Counted from the first letter of the stretch, positions 1 to 5,795 are shown. The stretch is 6,407 nt of DNA from Candidatus Aminicenantes bacterium UBA876 (GCA_002294665.1 DBFQ01000054.1:8620-15026); one strand, 5' to 3'. Notes: generated from the letters alone by a model not told the origin. Made by a program: numbers and translations.

Positions 1-22
1 AAGTCTAAAGTCGAAAGTAAAA
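1..22. repeat. Truncated heptamer array at window edge
   Basis: From position 2 the sequence reads as three consecutive heptamers, AGTCTAA, AGTCGAA and AGTAAAA. These match the end of the longer arrays at 238-272 and 5378-5412. The array probably continues to the left of the window. Confidence 0.75.
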
Positions 23-116
23 AGGCAAAGCCCGGTGATAGCACGAGGGAGTCATGTTCCTGTCACAGGAAAAGAAGGTGTCACATTGGGGCCGGTGCGT
101 GTAAACGTATAAAGTT
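23..116. other. Non-repeated intergenic stretch, nothing recognised
   Basis: This stretch lies between two repeat arrays and has no open reading frame of note. The only structure seen is a short hairpin at 57-71 (TTCCTG, three-base loop TCA, CAGGAA), with no T-run after it on either strand. I assign no function. Confidence 0.5.
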
Positions 117-221
117 ACTTTTCAACTCTTCAACTTTGGTATGGCGAGGGGCAAAACAAGTGAAAAGTGAAAAGGTAAAAGTGAAAAGTGAAATCGAGGT
201 GGCAGGTATCAGGTGACAGGA
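117..221. repeat. 105-bp direct repeat, copy 1
   Basis: This block recurs at 412-516, exactly 295 bp downstream, with only two mismatches, which swap GGTGGC and GGTGAC at two places. It contains two TTCAACT words, the segment TTTGGTATGGCGAGGGGC, five heptamers of AGTGAAA type at 159-193, and a CAGGTATCAGGTGACAGG segment. The near identity implies recent duplication or gene conversion. Confidence 0.9.
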
Positions 222-345
222 AGGCGGGAGAGAATTTAGTCGAAAGTTGAAAGTCTAAAGTCGAAAGTGAAATCGAGGTGACAGGTATCAGGTGACAGGC
301 AGGCAGGAGGGAACTTAGTCGAAAGTTGAAAGTCTAAAGTCGAAC
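188..345. repeat. 79-bp tandem duplication (two units)
   Basis: Units 188-266 and 267-345 align end to end with about six mismatches. Each unit starts GTGAAATCGAGGTG, continues through CAGGTATCAGGTGACAGG and a GGCAGG-type stretch, and ends in four heptamers (AGTCGAA, AGTTGAA, AGTCTAA, AGTCGAA). The units abut directly, with no spacer. A partial third unit starts at 483. Confidence 0.85.
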
Positions 346-433
346 GTAAATACTTTAAAAACCTGTTTAACTTCTTGCCTTTTATGCCCGAAAGGGTACT
401 TCAACTTTTCAACTTTTCAACTCTTCAACTTTG
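277..433. repeat. Composite repeat element, copy 1
   Basis: The order of parts is a GGTGACAGGTATCAGGTGAC segment, four heptamers of AGTYKAA type at 317-344, a 37-bp core at 344-380, an 18-bp hairpin segment at 381-398, and four TTCAACT words at exact 8-bp steps (400, 408, 416, 424). The same order occurs at 5591-5722. The core is identical in the two copies. This copy is 25 bp longer, accounted for by one extra heptamer and the 18-bp segment. The left words and right words are reverse complements of each other, so the element is an imperfect inverted repeat. Confidence 0.85.
385..398. other. Small hairpin with GAAA tetraloop
   Basis: TGCCC, loop GAAA, then GGGTA gives a five-pair stem including one G-T wobble, closed by a GNRA-type tetraloop. 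It lies inside the 18-bp segment 381-398 that is present here and absent from the otherwise matching element at 5591-5722. No role is known. Confidence 0.45.
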
Positions 434-516
434 GTATGGCGAGGGGCAAAACAAGTGAAAAGTGAAAAGGTAAAAGTGAAAAGTGAAATCGAGGTGACAG
501 GTATCAGGTGGCAGGA
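412..516. repeat. 105-bp direct repeat, copy 2
   Basis: This is the second copy of the block at 117-221, offset by 295 bp with two mismatches. Its heptamer array, AGTGAAA type with one AGGTAAA variant, lies at 454-488. Its left end overlaps the right arm of the composite element. Confidence 0.9.
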
Positions 517-521
517 GACAG

Positions 522-547
522 GTGTAGGGGGCGGCCCCAGGGGACAC
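522..547. repeat. Degenerate GC-rich palindrome
   Basis: GGGGC (528-532), a single G, and GCCCC (534-538) form a near-perfect dyad, with GTGT (522-525) and ACAC (544-547) as possible outer arms. It follows the segment ACAGGTGTAGGGG, in the same setting as the perfect palindrome at 5449-5476, where AGGCAGGTGTAGGGGCG precedes it. It is therefore probably a decayed relative. It lies about 20 bp past the stop of the 1229-residue gene and could form a hairpin in that mRNA, but no T-run follows on the minus strand. Confidence 0.45.
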
Positions 548-567
548 ATGCCGCTTCCGGGTATCGA

Positions 568-3500
568 CTAATCGAGGGCGGAGGCGCCGATAAATATGGA
601 TGCGACCTTGAGCATGGCTTCGATGACGGGCTGGTAATAGTCCATGGCGACGTTCGTGGCCTGAACTTTGTTCAGCCCGAACCTCTGCTCGGCATTGAGC
701 TGCTGGAACCAGGCGCTGTCGAAGTCGCTGTGCCCGTTCTGCCTCCATTCCTTGATGTTTTCCAGGCTCAAGGCCAGGCGTGACGCCAGGCACAATTCGT
801 AAATCACACCGGATTTTTTATCGATGCCGTACGTGGCATAGGCAATCACGTGATCGGACACGTTTCCGCCTTCGGGGTTGGGACCGATCGTGATCAAGCG
901 GAGTTCGTCGAGCAGGAGCCGGCATCCCGCCGCATCGTTGCTCGCGGCCTTGGCGAGGAGCGTGGACGTCTTGTGCTTGATCACCGTGAAAATTTCAACG
1001 TTCTGAAGAAGGTTGGAATCCAAGCCCCCGGCCAGGCGTTCCAACAAGCCCGCGGCGTAAGCCGGGGCCGCCGTTTTGGATATGGCGTCACCCGTGGAGC
1101 CCGCCCAGCGGGCGGCATCGATCAGCATCAGGAGGCCGTGCGAAAACTCGCCGGCCGCAGCCGCGACAGTCTTGCCCATGATCTGAGCCACGACGGTGGC
1201 GTATTTCAGGGCATAGCGCGGGACCGTGTTTTTGATCAAGGAATCCAGTTGCGTGTCCGGTACATCTTCAAACAGGGCCAGGGCTTGGGCCCCGTATTCC
1301 AGGATCGGATTCAGGTTAAGGGTCTTGCCGGTCTTGTCCTTGAGGTACCGGGTCGCTCCCAGCGCGATGTCGAAAACGCTTTCCAAGCGGTCCTCCAGGG
1401 GCAGGAGCAGGGCGAGCCGCCGGGCTTCACTCTCGTATCCGCGCCAGGAGGAGGGAAAGATCCAGATCAGGGCTTCTTTTCCCCCGGTGCCCAAGCGGAC
1501 GGTCAGGGGCGCCGGGCGCGGAAAATCCGCAACCTTCAGGTTCACGCCCCATTCGCTCTTTGTGAGATAAGGGAACTCCGCCTCGCCGGAGCCCACGGAA
1601 TATCTCCGGCCGAGCAATACCCCCTGCTTGTTGAAAACGGCGATCTGCTGCTCCCGGTCCGTGGAGGTGATGTAGAACTCCCGGGCGTTTTCCGGCAGGA
1701 TGAAAACGTTGTCGCTCGCCGCCGTGAAGCCGACGCTCAGGCGCTCGCTTCCGAAAATGACGCCGCAGCTGAGGAGAGCATCGAGAGGCGAAAACTTGTA
1801 CCACGTCCTGTTCTTGGGCCCCTCGTCGAAAGCCAGCCACTGGTTGACGACGAAGTACCACTCCTTGTCCGTCGTCTCGTTCTTGACGGACAGGCGTTCG
1901 ACGAACCAGCCCGGCTTCTCTCCGGCGTTGTCGTGGCGGAGGGTGATGAACTCCAGGTCGTCGAGCGACTTGCCCGTCATGTGGAAGGTATCCGTCTTGC
2001 CTTTTTCGAAATGATCGCGCCGATTTCCGGAGGAATCAAAGAGGTTCCATTCGTCGCCGCTGCGGAGGCGCATTCCGTCCGCCCGTTTCGGGCCATAGAG
2101 AACCAGCCTGACGTTGGCGTCCGTTCCGGCTCCCGACCTGTTTCCGGTCTTGACCTCGATCCTGTAGGTTGCGGACGCCTGGCCGCCCTCCGGGTCCAGG
2201 GCCGGAGGAATGGCCGTGATATATTCTTCGTTTTCCGACTTCTTCACGGCCAGGGCCGTGGGAGGATAGATCCGCCGCGTTTTTGAGGCCGAAAGTCCCC
2301 GGTCGTCCGTGACTGTAAGCGTCACGGCAGCGGAATGGCAATTTGCGGGAAAAGTGATGCTCTCGCGTGCAGCATTTATACCGAAAGCCTGATCATCCGT
2401 TCCCGGCGGGAAGGCGTAGCTCCACTCGTATTTGGCGATGCGGCCGTCGGGATCGCGGGAAGTCGAGCCGTCGAAGTGCGTAACGAGCCTGAACATGCCG
2501 TCCTGCGGAGGATCGACCAGGATGAAATCCGCGACGGGGGGCTTGTTAACGACCCTGGCCACGACCGGAACGAAAAAGTCCCTCTTCGCGCCGCCCACGG
2601 ACAGGGTGAGGGTGCAGGTGCCGGGAGATGAGGGAGTGTTCCATGTCTTTCCTCCGGAAATGGAACCTTCGCTCGCAGAGAGCGCCGCGAATGCCGGGAG
2701 AAAGGTCACGGGAACAGCGCTGTCGGTGAAGACAGGCCGGGGAACGCTGAGGGAGGCATCGAGCCAGCCCTTGTTCGCCCGGGGGATGCGGACGATGGTG
2801 CTCCTGTGGACGGGCCGCCCGCCTGTCCTGACGTCCTTGATGAAGCACAGAAACAGGTGTGCGGAGTTGAACACGTCGAGGTAGGATTTCTTGAAGTCCG
2901 CCAGATTCCCCAGGCTCCGGCCGAAGGGATAAAACGCGGACAGGTCGCCCGATTCCGTGTTCAGCGAAAGGACGCATTCTCCCGAAGGACGGGCCTGGTA
3001 GGACCCCCAGACATAGAGCTCCCGGCCCATCAGCCGGGCTCGCCGCTTCCCCTGAAAATACAAGCCGTTGTATTCTCGCGTGAAACTCGGCCTGAGCATC
3101 GGAAGGTCATAGGCCAGGACGCGCTCGTCGCTCAGGACGAGGAGCAGCCGGCCCCGGTCGTCGAGCTCGCTGAAGTGAACCGACGCGCCCCTGAGCGGAA
3201 CGGCGGCGCGGCCGAGGATGCCGCCCCGGGAGTTGAAAGAGACGAGGGCCAGGTTTGAATGGTAATTCGTCTCAGCCGAGAGCGGCGAGGCGACTCCGGC
3301 TGCGAGGACGGTGTTCGTTCCCGTTCCTCTCGTGTGCTGGAAGTCCACGACCCCGCTCGGACGGCCGGCGTGGACGCCGCTCAGCCCGAAATCCTGGAGC
3401 TCGAAGAAGCGGCAGGGGCCGCTTTCCGTGAGCAGGAAGAAGCGCGGAGGGGAAGACGTTTGACGCGAAGAGGTTTGCTCCTGCCGAATAAGAACAGGAA

Positions 3501-4257
3501 AGCCGCCGGTGACCAGGTCCGGAGAGTTGGGGATCCCGTCGCTGAGGAAGGCTCTCTCCTCGGCGGTGAACGTCCGGCCCGTCCAGCTCTCGCTCCCGTC
3601 CGCTAGCGACAGAAGCAGGGGCGACCACGCCCGCCGGTCTTGTCCCGTGCTCCTGAGGTAGAGGACCTTGTCTCCGATCAGGGCTCGGAACCGGAGCCGC
3701 TCGGTCCGGGAATACTTCTTGAGATAAGACCCCTGGGCCATGTCGTAAACGTTGCCCGTGGACCCGGACCGGGAGACGATGCGCCCGCTTCGGACCGCAA
3801 GCGGGCTTTCCCGGGCGTAATGGAGCTTTGCTCCCGTCTGGAGGTCAAGAATATGAAGGCCGATCGAGGAGGGAGAAGGCGCGGTCTCGGCCGCGTAAAA
3901 GGCCAGCCGCCCGCCGTGGATGTACAGCGCCGGGCCCGGGTGGTGGGAACTGACGTCGACATAAGTCTTTTCCCATAAAAGGTTGCCGGCCGGTTGGCTG
4001 TATGCCCTGATTTTGTGACTTCGGTCCTGGAATTTCACGTTGATGACCAGGGCCGTGTCGGAAACGGTCAGGGCCTGGATGGCGCCGTCTGTCTCCAGGT
4101 GGATGAATGGCTGGAAGGCAGGCAACGAAGTCGCGCCCTCTCCGGGAGGCGGCTCCGAAGGGGTGGAGGCCGGCAGGCTCACGACGCAGGCAAGGCACGA
4201 TGCGGCGATCAGAACCGCAACGGCGATGGTTTCGCTCAAGGGACGACCACGCTTCAT
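568..4257 (-). CDS. Large exported protein: propeller, PKD, PLAT domains
   Basis: The product has 1229 residues, starting at the ATG at 4257, which has AGGAGG at 4265-4270 seven bases upstream. An in-frame ATG at 4302 has no such site. Residues 1-24 are a signal sequence (basic start, hydrophobic 11-23). Cys21 and Cys24 make a lipoprotein possible, but neither context is an ideal lipobox. Residues about 56-450 show repeated beta-rich units that look like an eight-bladed propeller. An Ig-like stretch (about 505-568) follows, then a PKD domain at 571-665 (PVADF, FDGSTSRDPDG, VTVTDDRG-type end), then a PLAT/LH2 domain at about 697-813 (TGNRSGAGTDANV, LRHDNAGEKPGWFVERLSV, QWL). Residues 941-1229 are mostly helical and unrecognised. 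PKD and PLAT domains usually mediate surface, glycan, lipid or protein contacts. No catalytic motif was seen, so a binding or scaffold role outside the cytoplasm is inferred. The domain calls are firm for PKD and PLAT and tentative for the propeller. Confidence 0.93.
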   Translation of the reverse strand: MKRGRPLSETIAVAVLIAASCLACVVSLPASTPSEPPPGEGATSLPAFQPFIHLETDGAIQALTVSDTALVINVKFQDRSHKIRAYSQPAGNLLWEKTYVDVSSHHPGPALYIHGGRLAFYAAETAPSPSSIGLHILDLQTGAKLHYARESPLAVRSGRIVSRSGSTGNVYDMAQGSYLKKYSRTERLRFRALIGDKVLYLRSTGQDRRAWSPLLLSLADGSESWTGRTFTAEERAFLSDGIPNSPDLVTGGFPVLIRQEQTSSRQTSSPPRFFLLTESGPCRFFELQDFGLSGVHAGRPSGVVDFQHTRGTGTNTVLAAGVASPLSAETNYHSNLALVSFNSRGGILGRAAVPLRGASVHFSELDDRGRLLLVLSDERVLAYDLPMLRPSFTREYNGLYFQGKRRARLMGRELYVWGSYQARPSGECVLSLNTESGDLSAFYPFGRSLGNLADFKKSYLDVFNSAHLFLCFIKDVRTGGRPVHRSTIVRIPRANKGWLDASLSVPRPVFTDSAVPVTFLPAFAALSASEGSISGGKTWNTPSSPGTCTLTLSVGGAKRDFFVPVVARVVNKPPVADFILVDPPQDGMFRLVTHFDGSTSRDPDGRIAKYEWSYAFPPGTDDQAFGINAARESITFPANCHSAAVTLTVTDDRGLSASKTRRIYPPTALAVKKSENEEYITAIPPALDPEGGQASATYRIEVKTGNRSGAGTDANVRLVLYGPKRADGMRLRSGDEWNLFDSSGNRRDHFEKGKTDTFHMTGKSLDDLEFITLRHDNAGEKPGWFVERLSVKNETTDKEWYFVVNQWLAFDEGPKNRTWYKFSPLDALLSCGVIFGSERLSVGFTAASDNVFILPENAREFYITSTDREQQIAVFNKQGVLLGRRYSVGSGEAEFPYLTKSEWGVNLKVADFPRPAPLTVRLGTGGKEALIWIFPSSWRGYESEARRLALLLPLEDRLESVFDIALGATRYLKDKTGKTLNLNPILEYGAQALALFEDVPDTQLDSLIKNTVPRYALKYATVVAQIMGKTVAAAAGEFSHGLLMLIDAARWAGSTGDAISKTAAPAYAAGLLERLAGGLDSNLLQNVEIFTVIKHKTSTLLAKAASNDAAGCRLLLDELRLITIGPNPEGGNVSDHVIAYATYGIDKKSGVIYELCLASRLALSLENIKEWRQNGHSDFDSAWFQQLNAEQRFGLNKVQATNVAMDYYQPVIEAMLKVASIFIGASALD
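1819..2169 (-). other. PLAT/LH2 domain of the large exported protein
   Basis: Residues about 697-813 carry the family signatures in order: YRIEVKTGNRSGAGTDANV near the start, a central DSSGNRRDHFEKGKTDTF stretch, then ITLRHDNAGEKPGWFVERLS and NQWL at the end. PLAT domains are beta-sandwiches that often bind membranes or protein partners, sometimes with calcium. They are much less common in bacteria than in eukaryotes. Confidence 0.85.
2263..2547 (-). other. PKD domain of the large exported protein
   Basis: Residues about 571-665 show the PKD pattern: KPPVADF at the start, FDGSTSRDPDGRIAKYEWSY in the middle (a variant of the usual D-x-S-x-S-x-D-x-D-G-x-I-x-x-Y-x-W), and VTLTVTDDRGLSASKT at the end. 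This is an extracellular Ig-like fold. Confidence 0.9.
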
Positions 4258-4333
4258 GACGCTCCCTCCTTTAACACCGCGCCGGGAAAAGAACCAAAGC
4301 AACGGATCCTGGATATGTGCGCCGCTGTTTCAA

Positions 4334-4362
4334 AAAATAGCACCCCAACCTGCGGCAGTCAA
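4334..4362 (-). promoter_or_regulatory. Sigma70-like promoter for the 1229-residue gene
   Basis: On the minus strand, TTGACT (4357-4362, 5 of 6 to consensus) is followed by a 17-bp spacer and TATTTT (4334-4339, 4 of 6). Transcription would start near 4326, leaving a leader of about 70 nt before the ATG at 4257. The spacing is ideal but the -10 box is only fair. If real, it lets this gene be transcribed separately from its upstream neighbour. Confidence 0.45.
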
Positions 4363-4392
4363 TCGAACGACCGGTAGCGATATTTTTTCCCG

Positions 4393-4448
4393 AACTCTCT
4401 CAACTGCCTCAACTTGTTTTCAGCTCATTTGAATTTGGATCATTTGGA
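4393..4448. repeat. 56-bp direct repeat, copy 1 (9-bp word spacing)
   Basis: This matches 5493-5548 at an offset of exactly 1100 bp with one mismatch (CAACTGCC against CAACTACC). It contains CAACT words at 9-bp steps followed by TTGTTTTCAGCTCATTTG and a GAATTTGGATCATTTGGA stretch. Together with copy 2 it flanks the 241-residue gene. Confidence 0.9.
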
Positions 4449-4451
4449 AAG

Positions 4452-4474
4452 GAATAAGATGATCGATCTTATTC
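4452..4474. other. AT-rich hairpin after the 241-residue gene
   Basis: GAATAAGAT (4452-4460), a five-base loop GATCG, and ATCTTATTC (4466-4474) form a nine-pair perfect stem. It lies 68 bp past the stop of the minus-strand gene at 4542. No T-run follows on that strand, so an intrinsic terminator is not supported. A processing or protein-binding site is equally possible. Confidence 0.4.
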
Positions 4475-4541
4475 TGGATGGCTTTGTTATTCCTTCTTCA
4501 TTATTCGTTATTCAGAGTGCAGCGCAAGAGGCTGATGGGGA

Positions 4542-5267
4542 TCAGGGGTCGGCGTTGAATTTCCAGTTGGGGTGGCCCGAAGAGCCGGTAGAATTTTCAA
4601 TTTCCACGTCGGCGAAGCGGCCGTCCATGGCAGGAAAAGGATTCTCAAAAAAGATGATTTTGCGGGAGCGGTTGAGGAAAAATTCCCGGGAGCCATTGCC
4701 GTTGATGCGCAGAAGGTTGTCTTTCGCGGCCCCGCGGATTTTCTTATACTTCATTGAAATCCGAAAGGGGATGCCGCCGCCGAAATAAACCACCCCGACA
4801 CCATGTTTCAGGCAGATGTCCATGCGGATGGGTTCATGTTCCAACATCGTGACCTCGAGGCAGTCCGGCCGTTTGTGCAGGCTTACCTTGGCCAAATGAA
4901 GCGAACGGTTTTCTTTGTGGTTCCACAAGTAAAGGGAGCGGCCGGCCTTGTTTAAATAGAGCTTGTTCCAGCCGTTTCCGCTCATCTCCACGATGTTTTC
5001 GCCGATGGACAACATCTCTGTTTCCGTATCCAGGGTGCGCGTGCGCATGGCAAACACCTTGTTGCCCTTCCACATCATGGTTGCCCGCTTTTTCTGTTCT
5101 TCAATACGCAAAGTGATGGGCTCGTGTTCCACGATGGTGACAAGCAGGTGGGAGCATGTCAGCCTGTCCGCCAAGGCCTGAGCGATTTTCCCCGGGTCCT
5201 GATCCTGCGCCGGCACAAGTATGGGAATCATTAAAAGCAAAATGACGCCGGTGATCCACACCCTCAT
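4542..5267 (-). CDS. Secreted protein of unknown function, two-domain repeat
   Basis: The product has 241 residues, starting at the ATG at 5267 with GGAGG at 5274-5278, six bases upstream. Residues 1-20 form a clear signal peptide (hydrophobic 5-19, cleavage probably after VPA, before QDQDP), so it should be exported and not lipid-anchored. The mature part consists of two copies of one domain, about 41-126 and 137-223. LLVTIVEHEPITLRI aligns with LEVTMLEHEPIRMDI, and SGNGWNKLYLNKAGRSLYLW aligns with NGNGSREFFLNRSRKIIFFE. The register shifts by 93-96 residues. Both halves look beta-rich. I do not recognise the family. A LolA-like or lipid-binding beta fold is conceivable, but no signature supports it. 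The gene lies upstream of, and in the same direction as, the large exported protein gene, and is flanked by 56-bp direct repeats. Confidence 0.88.
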   Translation of the reverse strand: MRVWITGVILLLMIPILVPAQDQDPGKIAQALADRLTCSHLLVTIVEHEPITLRIEEQKKRATMMWKGNKVFAMRTRTLDTETEMLSIGENIVEMSGNGWNKLYLNKAGRSLYLWNHKENRSLHLAKVSLHKRPDCLEVTMLEHEPIRMDICLKHGVGVVYFGGGIPFRISMKYKKIRGAAKDNLLRINGNGSREFFLNRSRKIIFFENPFPAMDGRFADVEIENSTGSSGHPNWKFNADP

Positions 5268-5375
5268 GCTTCACCTCCACCGCGCGGTTTAGGCCGCTTC
5301 TCAGCAATACTATAGTGGGGGGTTTATGAGGAAATATCTCAATGAAAGTTGGAAAGAAGGTGACAGGGAGACAAC

Positions 5376-5447
5376 TTAGTCGAAAGTTGAAAGTCTGAAG
5401 TCGAAAGTAAAATCGAGGTGGCATGTATCAGGTGACAGGAAGGCAGG
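5376..5447. repeat. Heptamer array plus CAGGT segment
   Basis: Five heptamers run from 5378 to 5412 (AGTCGAA, AGTTGAA, AGTCTGA, AGTCGAA, AGTAAAA). They are followed by ATCGAGGTGGCATGTATC and AGGTGACAGGAAGGCAGG. This repeats the order seen at 236-300 and leads directly into the palindrome at 5449. An AGGTGACAGGGAGAC remnant lies just before it at 5358-5372. Confidence 0.85.
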
Positions 5448-5448
5448 T

Positions 5449-5476
5449 GTAGGGGCGAAAAATTTTTCGCCCCTAC
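5449..5476. repeat. 28-bp perfect palindrome
   Basis: The arm GTAGGGGCGAAAAA is followed immediately by its exact reverse complement TTTTTCGCCCCTAC, giving 14 pairs with no mismatch and a central A5T5 tract. Dispersed palindromes with GTAGGGGCG...CGCCCCTAC ends are, as I recall, found in several bacterial genomes as REP/MITE-like repeats, and this looks like a member. It lies between two divergent genes and is not at a gene 3' end, so termination is an unlikely main role. Confidence 0.9.
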
Positions 5477-5492
5477 TGCTTTTTCCACCCTC

Positions 5493-5548
5493 AACTCTCT
5501 CAACTACCTCAACTTGTTTTCAGCTCATTTGAATTTGGATCATTTGGA
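5493..5548. repeat. 56-bp direct repeat, copy 2 (9-bp word spacing)
   Basis: This is the second copy of the repeat at 4393-4448, with one mismatch. TCAACT occurs at 5491, 5500 and 5509, an exact 9-bp step, followed by TTGTTTTCAGCTCATTTG and the same GGATCATTTGGA end. Confidence 0.9.
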
Positions 5549-5587
5549 TTTGTTTGGGATTTCGGATTTGGGGTTTGGGATTTGAAT
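5543..5587. repeat. Degenerate GGATTTG-type short tandem repeat
   Basis: TTTGGAT, TTTGGGAT, TTCGGAT and TTTGGGAT-type words follow one another, with interruptions. It looks like another low-complexity word array, adjoining the 56-bp repeat on its left and the composite element on its right. Confidence 0.6.
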
Positions 5588-5590
5588 GAA

Positions 5591-5722
5591 GGTGGCAGGT
5601 ATCAGGTGACAGGAAGACAGGAGGGAACTTAGTTGAAAGTCTAAAGTCGAACGTAAATACTTTAAAAACCTGTTTAACTTCTTGCCTCTTCAACTTTTCA
5701 ACTCTTCAACTCTTCAACTTTG
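5591..5722. repeat. Composite repeat element, copy 2
   Basis: The order is GGTGGCAGGTATCAGGTGAC, three heptamers (AGTTGAA, AGTCTAA, AGTCGAA) at 5631-5651, the 37-bp core at 5651-5687 identical to 344-380, then four TTCAACT words at exact 8-bp steps (5689, 5697, 5705, 5713). Compared with 277-433 it lacks one whole heptamer and the 18-bp hairpin segment. It ends 18 bp before the -35 box of the next gene. Confidence 0.85.
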
Positions 5723-5739
5723 ATAGTGGCTAATGTGGT

Positions 5740-5768
5740 TTGACTGTTTTTGACGGCACCATTACAAT
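5740..5768 (+). promoter_or_regulatory. Sigma70-like promoter for the DUF998 gene
   Basis: TTGACT (5740-5745, 5 of 6) is followed by a 17-bp spacer and TACAAT (5763-5768, 5 of 6 to TATAAT). Transcription would start near 5775, giving a leader of about 20 nt that contains the ribosome site GGGAGGT. This is the best promoter match in the window. Confidence 0.7.
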
Positions 5769-5795
5769 CGGTTCTGTTGAAGAACGGGAGGTCTG

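Noticed and set aside
188..345. CRISPR-like array
   Set aside because: The repeated units abut without unique spacers, only two full units exist, and no cas gene is present.
522..547. Intrinsic terminator for the large gene
   Set aside because: The GC-rich dyad is well placed, but no T-run follows on the minus strand. Kept only as a degenerate palindrome.
425..793. Minus-strand open frame of 122 codons over the 3' end of the large gene
   Set aside because: Its N-terminal part is another frame of the large gene and its C-terminal part is translated repeat words. There is no ribosome site.
850..2286. Long plus-strand open frame (478 codons) opposite the large gene
   Set aside because: It is a composition shadow of the minus-strand gene, whose frame carries clear PLAT and PKD signatures. 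The plus-strand product shows no domain pattern and has Arg/Gly/Gln-rich composition.
4258..4302. Longer start at 4302 for the large protein
   Set aside because: The extra 15 residues would put MLWFFSRRGVKGGSV before a normal signal peptide, and the start at 4257 has a perfect AGGAGG seven bases upstream.
4414..4788. Plus-strand open frame of 124 codons
   Set aside because: It starts in the 56-bp repeat and then runs antisense to the 241-residue gene. There is no signature and no good ribosome site.
4542..5267. LolA / outer-membrane lipoprotein carrier assignment
   Set aside because: Size, export signal and beta-rich look are compatible, but no family motif is visible and the internal duplication is not a LolA trait.
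5309..5314. TATAGT as a -10 box for the 241-residue gene
   Set aside because: No -35 box lies at 16-18 bp. The closest candidate, TTGAGA, is 22 bp away.
5101..5424. Minus-strand open frame of 107 codons overlapping the 241-residue gene
   Set aside because: It begins in the heptamer repeats and runs out of frame through the start of the well-supported secreted-protein gene.
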